The notes under the pieces were generated by a model, which was not told where the DNA came from, did no database searches, and worked only from the letters and a program-made list of their open reading frames with translations. From CAVTWD01 sp963738325 (lineage in GTDB: Bacteria; Actinomycetota; Acidimicrobiia; Acidimicrobiales; Ilumatobacteraceae): DNA of 64,000 bases. Position 1 is the first letter of the stretch. Each line of letters begins with the position of its first letter. Positions 58,746 to 64,000 of the stretch are shown here, piece by piece. The position numbers were made by a program, and so were the translations under genes. The stretch spans positions 347,824 through 411,823 of the forward strand of contig CAVTWD010000002.1 in NCBI GenBank assembly GCA_963738325.1. Reading direction: 5' to 3'.

Positions 58746-60251
58746 ATGGATCGCTTCGACGTCATTGTGGTCGGCGGGGGATCAGCGGGCGCAGTTGTCG
58801 CTGCGCGGCTGTCAGAGAGCCCGGGGATTTCGGTCCTTCTACTGGAAGCCGGCCCGGACCACACTTCTGCGGACACCCCGGCCGCTGTTCGGGCTCGGAA
58901 CTTCTTTCACGCATGGGCCGAACCGGTGCGGCAATGGCCCAACCTGCTGGCCCGCCGTGCTGCTGGTCAAGAGGAGACGTTGTACCGGCGAGGCCGCGGC
59001 AGTGGCGGATCTTCCGCGATCAACGCGATGTGCGGCATCCGTGGCACGCCTGATGACTACCAGCGTTGGGTGGATGAGTTGGGATGCGACGGCTGGGGCT
59101 GGGCCGAGATGCTGGCCACGTTTCGTTCGATCGAGGACGACGTTGACTACGGCGGCGACGAGCGGCACGGCAACGGCGGTCCGATTCCACTGGCCCGGCT
59201 TCCATTTGAGGAACTGGCACCGACGGACATGGCGATGCGCGCTGCGCTGAGCGAACTTGGCTACCCCGAATGCGACGACTATCACGTCGCCGATGCCACC
59301 GGGGTCAGCCGGTGGGCGTTCACCTGGCGAGACCGCTGTCGGGTTTCGACCAACGACGCCTATTTGGAGCCGGCCCGCCAGCGAGCGAATCTGGTCATTC
59401 TGGGTGACGTTCAGGTCGACCGGGTCCTGCTTGACGGCCGCCGAGCCGTCGGAGTTCGCACCGCAACTGGTGAAGAGATCGAAGCTCGAGAGGTCGTGCT
59501 CAGCGCCGGCGCGATCCATTCTCCGCCGATACTTCTCCGCTCCGGCATCGGCGCGGACGACGGCCCGCCGGTCGGCAAGCGTCTCAAGGATCATGCCACG
59601 GCCCCGTTCCAATTGTCCCTGAGACCGAATGCTCGACGGGCGAGCGGAGACGATCCCGTGATGGGCTCGGTACTGCGCTACAGCTCGGGGCTGGCCGCGG
59701 CGGGCCCGAACGATATGCAGATCGCTTGGTTCGATGCGCTCGGACCCACTGAAGAAGGCCGGGCGCTGGCAGTGCTCTGGGCAGCGGTGATGCGAGTGTT
59801 CTCGGCTGGGCACGTCCGCCTGCGTTCAGATGATCCCCTTGACGATCCGATCGTGGACTTCTGCTTCCGCTCCGATGAGCGGGATCTCGTTCGCCTCCGT
59901 GACGGCGTGAACCTAATGATCGACATCGTCCAACGACCCTCGATGCGGGCTATCGCCGAGGAAGTGACCGTGGCACACACTCCGATCGAGGAGCTTGACA
60001 ACGATCAAGCGATCGACGACTGGCTCCCGTCGATCGTCGGCGACTATGTCCACGCGGTCGGCACCTGCCGGATGGGCCGACCCGACGACGATGGCGCAGT
60101 CGTCGACCTCGATTGTGCGGTTCGCGGCTACCGAGCACTATCGGTAGTCGATGCCCCCGTAATGCCCGACCTACCCAAGTGCAACACTCATCTCACCACG
60201 GTGGCCATCGCGGAGCGCTTCTTGGAGCGACGACGGTCCGAAGCAACGTGA
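58746..60251 (+). CDS. GMC-family FAD oxidoreductase
   Basis: A 501-residue intact enzyme. The dinucleotide-binding start DRFDVIVVGGGSAGAVVAAR, GRGSGGSSAINAMCGIRGTP (GMC signature 1), AREVVLSAGAIHSPPILLRS (signature 2) and the C-terminal active-site His in VHAVGTCRMG with Asn in KCNTHLTTVAIAER are all present. No signal peptide, so it is cytoplasmic. The family oxidises alcohols, choline or sterols; the substrate is unknown. It stands alone and without frameshift in a region where most cargo genes are broken. Confidence 0.94.
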   Translation: MDRFDVIVVGGGSAGAVVAARLSESPGISVLLLEAGPDHTSADTPAAVRARNFFHAWAEPVRQWPNLLARRAAGQEETLYRRGRGSGGSSAINAMCGIRGTPDDYQRWVDELGCDGWGWAEMLATFRSIEDDVDYGGDERHGNGGPIPLARLPFEELAPTDMAMRAALSELGYPECDDYHVADATGVSRWAFTWRDRCRVSTNDAYLEPARQRANLVILGDVQVDRVLLDGRRAVGVRTATGEEIEAREVVLSAGAIHSPPILLRSGIGADDGPPVGKRLKDHATAPFQLSLRPNARRASGDDPVMGSVLRYSSGLAAAGPNDMQIAWFDALGPTEEGRALAVLWAAVMRVFSAGHVRLRSDDPLDDPIVDFCFRSDERDLVRLRDGVNLMIDIVQRPSMRAIAEEVTVAHTPIEELDNDQAIDDWLPSIVGDYVHAVGTCRMGRPDDDGAVVDLDCAVRGYRALSVVDAPVMPDLPKCNTHLTTVAIAERFLERRRSEAT

Positions 60252-60280
60252 CGGACGGTCCGGCTGGGACCGGAGCTGAG

Positions 60281-60520
60281 CTAAACAGCTACTAGCCGTG
60301 GACATGGGGGCTCAGTGCGGTCCGCCGTACGACCTTTGAGCCACACCTCGGCCTCCTCCGTCACTGACGGGCGGTGATGGTGGAGGTGTAGCCGCTCGGC
60401 GAGGTCTCGCCTTCTTTGCCGGCGCCTCCGTTCGTGGCAGACGCCGCTGATGATCAGGAACAACCCGGGCAACGCGAAGGCGGCAGCAATGATGTAGAAC
60501 ATCATCTCCGGCACGTACAT
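60281..60520 (-). CDS. Small single-pass membrane protein
   Basis: A 79-residue protein: MYVPEMMFYIIAAAFALPGL continuing FLIISGV as one membrane segment, then a very basic segment (CHERRRRQRRRDLAERLHLH) and a polar tail. The positive-inside rule puts the C-terminus in the cytoplasm. It is convergent with the GMC gene (30 bp between the stops) and just outside the integrase of element 2. No family recognised. Confidence 0.55.
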   Translation of the reverse strand: MYVPEMMFYIIAAAFALPGLFLIISGVCHERRRRQRRRDLAERLHLHHHRPSVTEEAEVWLKGRTADRTEPPCPRLVAV

Positions 60521-60564
60521 GAGCTACGCCGGTACCCGGGGGCGTGCAGGCGGTCGCCCAGACG

Positions 60565-61701
60565 CTATTGCTCGATGCTGAGAGCTCGACCGAGCACATC
60601 CACGGCCGATCTGTCGTCCTGAGCCGTCACGTGCTGATACACCCGCATCGTCACAGCGACGTCTGCATGACCGAGGCGCTGGGCGACAACTTTTACAGGC
60701 ACGCCGGCGCGGAGAAGCCTGCGTCGCGGCTGTGTGACGAGCGTCGTGGAGGCGAATCCGCGGAACGCCGGCTCGTTCCACCGCTTGCCTCCACCACCTC
60801 GTGATCGTCTCGGGGTGGGGCGGGCAGGCCAAGCTCGTCGACGAAGACAAGTCCAACATCTCGCCAGCCCGGGCCCGCCGCGAGGCGCTCCTCAGCCAGG
60901 CGGCGGCGCCACGCCGAGAGCGCACCAATCGTCTCGCGATCGCGCGCGACAACGCGGCATCCGGCCCGTGTCTTCGGTTCGCCTGTCACGACCGCCTCGG
61001 CAACGACACGAGTCCTTGCGACGGTCAACGTTCCGGCCGCCATATCGACGTCACTCCACCGGAGGCCGGCGAGCTCACCGCGCCGCAACCCGGTAGCGAG
61101 AGCGATCCGCCAAAGGGGATACAGGCGATCGTCGGCCGTCGCAGCGAGGAACGCCGTCGCCTCCTCCTCTGTCCACGCACGCATCTCCCGGTGCGGTCGC
61201 CGCGGCAGCCGAGCAGCAGCTGCGGGATTGTGTGACAGCAGCTCGAGCCGCACCGCATCCGACAACGCGATTGAAAGCACGCCGGCCGTATTTGCCACGG
61301 TCTTGGGTGAGAGCGGCGCTCCCGAACGTCCTCCCGAGGCAAGCGCTGCCGCGTAGAAGCGTTCGATCATGGCTGCGTCGAGCGACGCGAGTGGAACGTC
61401 GCCGAGGTACGGAACGATCCGACGACGGATGACCTTGGCGTAGCCGAGGATGGTCGACGGCCGCAGGTCGGCCTGTCGGGCTGGCAACCACCGCTCCGTG
61501 AGGTACACCCCAACCGTTTCCCGCGTTGGGCGCACATACGACCCCGCGACCGGCGTCGGCGATCACTTCGGCTTCTGCCTCAGTCGCCGCCTTCTTCATC
61601 CCGAAACCCCGCCGGCGAACCTGCTGTCGCCGTCCGGCGGCCGCGCCAATGTCCACGACGAAGTACCACGTGCCTCTGCCGATATCGCCCCGCACGACCA
61701 T
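60565..61701 (-). pseudogene. Phage-type tyrosine integrase of mobilizable element 2, frameshifted
   Basis: From ATG 61701: arm-binding VRGDIGRGTWYFVVDIGAAA, then after a shift near 61,535 the core-binding domain (LTERWLPARQADLRPSTILG; RRRIVPYLGDVPLASLDAAM) and LATGLRRGELAGLRWSDVDM (Arg). A shift near 60,800 leads to HPETITRWWRQAVERAGVPR and LHDARHTAATQ (H-x-x-R). A last shift gives AGVPVKVVAQRLGHADVAVT and MRVYQHVTAQ with His and Tyr, ending at 60565. About 380 residues; same layout as the integrase at 40659 but clearly diverged. Confidence 0.85.
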
Positions 61702-62092
61702 TGGCCCGCTCCGATCCGTGAATCCCTGCGGCGATCGCTCCGCTCCTGCTACGCGGTGCGGAACCGCACGAGCACCTCGACAAGCACGCTGGCCGCGTCG
61801 TGCCGGGTACCACGACTCTAAGCGTCCGCCGGCACGTTGACGAGGCTCTCGTCGGCGCCTCACGAAATCGTGCCGTCGAGTGTCGGATGGTGCTGCGGCG
61901 TGCGCACAGCCAAGCGCGAGAGGAGAATTTTCACCCGGCAGCGCACTTCGATGTCCGTTGTTGTGCGTGACGTCGGATACGCGTGCCACTGCACCGGGAC
62001 CCTCGTCCCACGAGATGAGGTTCGAGCGTGGGCCTTCGAGTGAGAGCGGGAAAGGAGGCGACGCGGTAACCCGCCCCGACGGTCACGCTGAT

Positions 62093-62377
62093 GTGGCGCC
62101 CGACTTCCTAACCGTCGAGGAGGCCGCCGAGGTCCTGCGGATCGGCCGAACAGCCGCATACCAACTCGCCCGCCAGTTCCTTGCGAGCGACGGCGGCCGA
62201 GGCCTGCCGGTGATCCGCTACGGACGGCAGTTCCGAGTACCCCGCTACAAGCTCGAGCAGCAGTTGGGCGGACCACTCAGCTGGCCGCCCAACTCAACGT
62301 CGCCGCCGCAGCACCGCAGACAAGCCCGAGCCCGCCGACCCTCGACGCGCCAACTCGCACTGTCGGTCGAGGCCTGA
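62093..62377 (+). CDS. Excisionase-type HTH protein of mobilizable element 2
   Basis: About 94 residues from GTG 62093: PDFLTVEEAAEVLRIGRTAA then YQLARQFLASDGG and IRYGRQFRVPRYKLEQQLGG, a MerR/Xis-like winged HTH. A strong AAAGGAGG (62051-62058) is followed at the right distance by GTA (62066), not a valid start, in the same frame. Either the start was mutated or translation begins weakly at 62093. The excisionase at 42669 is its counterpart. Confidence 0.7.
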   Translation: MAPDFLTVEEAAEVLRIGRTAAYQLARQFLASDGGRGLPVIRYGRQFRVPRYKLEQQLGGPLSWPPNSTSPPQHRRQARARRPSTRQLALSVEA

Positions 62378-62458
62378 GGTATGGCCCGCAATGGACGCTC
62401 TCGCTCGACGACCCGTAGATGACAGACAAGTGCACACGAGCCGCAGTGAGTTGCTCCG

Positions 62459-64000
62459 ATGATGCGGGTGACGACGTTGTACACGGCTACGGCCACCACG
62501 ACGGCGCGGTACTACGCGCTATCTGAGCGATGCCCCGGGCGAATCGCCCGGACTGTGGCTCGGCCACCAGGCCGCTGCGTTCGGATTGTCGGGCGTCGTG
62601 TCGACCGACGCCCTCGAGGCGTTGCTCTCGGGACAGGAGCCCGCCACGGGCGCTGTCTTGGGTCGGCCGTTCCTGGACCGGATCACTCGAGAGGGCAAGG
62701 TCGTGCGCGCCGTGGCCGGGTTCGACGACCCTGTCGGCGCCGAAGTCGCTGTCGGTGCTATGGGCGTTGACGGGCGACGACGGTCTGGCCGTGTGTCACG
62801 ACGTCGCCGTTGGTGCCGTCGTGGACGACCTGGAACGGTTCGGTTGGACGAGCGGGTCCGCTCCGGCCACGGCATGTTGCACCCCGAGACGCGTGGGCTC
62901 AGCGTCGCCGCCTTCCGTCAGAGCAGGTCGCCGCATGCCGACGATCCGCAGCTCCACACCCACCTGGTGATCTCCTCCAAGGTGCAGACCGACGACGGAC
63001 GCTGGTGGGCGCTGGACGCTCGGGTACTGAAGCGCCACCAACGGGCCCTGGGCGGCCTCTACCATCCCGTGCTGCGCGCCGAACTCACGGCCCGCTACGG
63101 GCTGGCGTTCGGGCCCATCCTGAGCGGACAGGCGGAGATCGCGGGCGTTGCCCGGTGAGCTGATCGAGGTGTTCTCCAAGCGCGCCGCCCAAGTCGCCGA
63201 GGCCCTGGAGCTCAAGCTGGCGGAGTTCTGGATCCGGGAGGGAACGCGACCCCGAACCCATCGAGCGCGCGGCAATGGAGCGCGAAGCCGCCGTCGACAC
63301 CCGGGTTCGCAAATCCGGGCTCCCAACGCCGGACATGCGGGCCCGCTGGAGCGCCGAAGCGGCGCAGCTCGAGATATCCGGGCACTCTCTGCTCGAAGCA
63401 ACCGCGGCCGCCGCACGACACACGCCGGCGCCGCGTCCAACAGCCGTGGCGGAGGTGATCGACCAACTGTCCGAATCGCGGTCGGCGTGGCACCGCATGG
63501 ACATCCTGCGGGTGCTCTGCGATCGGCAGGCGCCCGTCGCCGGGATCTCAGGACATCAGTGGGCCACGTGGCTGGATCAGGCCGTCGAGAGCATCGTCGA
63601 CCGTTGCGTGACCCTCGATCCACCGACCAAACGTGATGGCCTGGCACGGGTGTCCGACGGCCGGTCGCTGTGGCTCGAACCGGTGTCGGCCTCCTTCACC
63701 AGCGCCGCGGTTCTCGTCCAAGAAGAGACGATTCTCACCTGGGCGCTCGACGCCCAGTTCGAGGACGGGGAGCCCTCGACGACCGTCGACCCAACCGGCC
63801 TCGATGTGCTGCAGGCGGCCGCCGCAGCGGCGGTGGCGGGCGAAGACCGGCTCGTGCTGATCGTGGGACCGGCCGGCGCCGGCAAGACGACGATGCTCGC
63901 GCCGCCGTGCGGGACTTCCACGACGTCCAGCACCGACCGGTATCGGGCGTTGCCCCGACGGCCAAGGCCGCCAACGTGCTGTGGGACGAGACCGGCATGG
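62459..64000 (+). pseudogene. MobF/TrwC-type relaxase of element 2, frameshifted, cut by window end
   Basis: From ATG 62459: MRVTTLYTATATTTARYYA (Tyr cluster), LWLGHQAAAFGLSGVVSTDA, TLSAPKSLSVLWALTGDDGL, and the three-His site ADDPQLHTHLVISSKVQ. It continues through GELIEVFSKRAAQVAEALEL and the helicase start VLIVGPAGAGKTTML (Walker A) near 63,860-63,900. At least four frame changes. Distinct in sequence from the relaxase at 43450 but same architecture and same gene neighbours. The rest of the helicase lies outside the window. Confidence 0.85.

Noticed and set aside
1..64000. CRISPR array
   Set aside because: No regularly spaced direct repeats with unique spacers and no cas-like genes were seen. 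The repeats found are tandem duplications or dispersed single copies.

Overview
The window is about 64 kb of high-GC DNA (roughly 65-70% by eye). Gene content points to an actinobacterium: a PadR regulator with a HAAS-type membrane partner, a mycobacterial-type LCMT-like methyltransferase, NarL-type two-component pairs divergent from ABC exporters, a large AAA-LuxR regulator, a berberine-bridge-type FAD oxidase, a deazaflavin-dependent nitroreductase remnant, and two promoters placed for leaderless transcription. No rRNA, complete tRNA or ribosomal protein gene is present, so I cannot name a genus. This is accessory, not core, chromosome.

Layout. 1-21 kb: small soil-type enzymes (VOC, ABM, SnoaL, PPOX, serine hydrolase, DUF1254) mixed with insertion sequences. 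An IS5-type element with CTAG target copies sits at 5.8-7.1 kb. A long gene of unknown function (12.6-18.6 kb) is split twice, by an IS3-like element and by a recombinase/XRE/recombinase element. 21.5-24.3 kb: an ISAzo13-type transposase gene is split in frame by an IS110-family element whose leader looks like a bridge RNA. 24.2-38.5 kb: two related export/sensing modules, each an ABC transporter divergent from a histidine kinase/response regulator pair, with paralogous TolB-like lipoproteins (one intact, one deleted). The second ATPase gene is split by an IS5-type element with TAA target copies. 38.8-40.1 kb: truncated IS1182 transposase. 40.6-48.3 kb: an integrative mobilizable element (integrase, XRE repressor, paired operators, excisionase, winged-helix protein, MobF relaxase-helicase, PIN/RHH toxin-antitoxin) followed by a tmRNA-like 3' fragment. 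48.3-58 kb: a heavily broken cargo segment (nitroreductase and O-antigen ligase remnants, CN-hydrolase-like protein, alpha/beta hydrolase, FAD oxidase, AAA-LuxR, DUF6518) ending in a second tmRNA-like 3' fragment. 58.7-60.5 kb: intact GMC oxidoreductase and a small membrane protein. 60.6-64 kb: a second integrase/excisionase/MobF element of the same plan, cut by the window edge.

How it fits together. The region behaves as an island built by repeated integration. Two MobF elements and two tmRNA-like 3' fragments suggest tandem integration at one kind of site. Four to five transposable elements then broke genes, some in genes of other elements. The two ABC/two-component modules probably sense and export envelope-active compounds.

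Caveat. About twenty conserved genes carry apparent single-base frameshifts, while others (GMC oxidoreductase, IS110 and one IS5 transposase, response regulators, about 870 residues of the relaxase) are clean. I cannot separate true decay from residual sequencing error. Genes marked pseudogene for a lone frameshift may be intact in the organism; those broken by duplications, insertions or large truncation are more securely broken.
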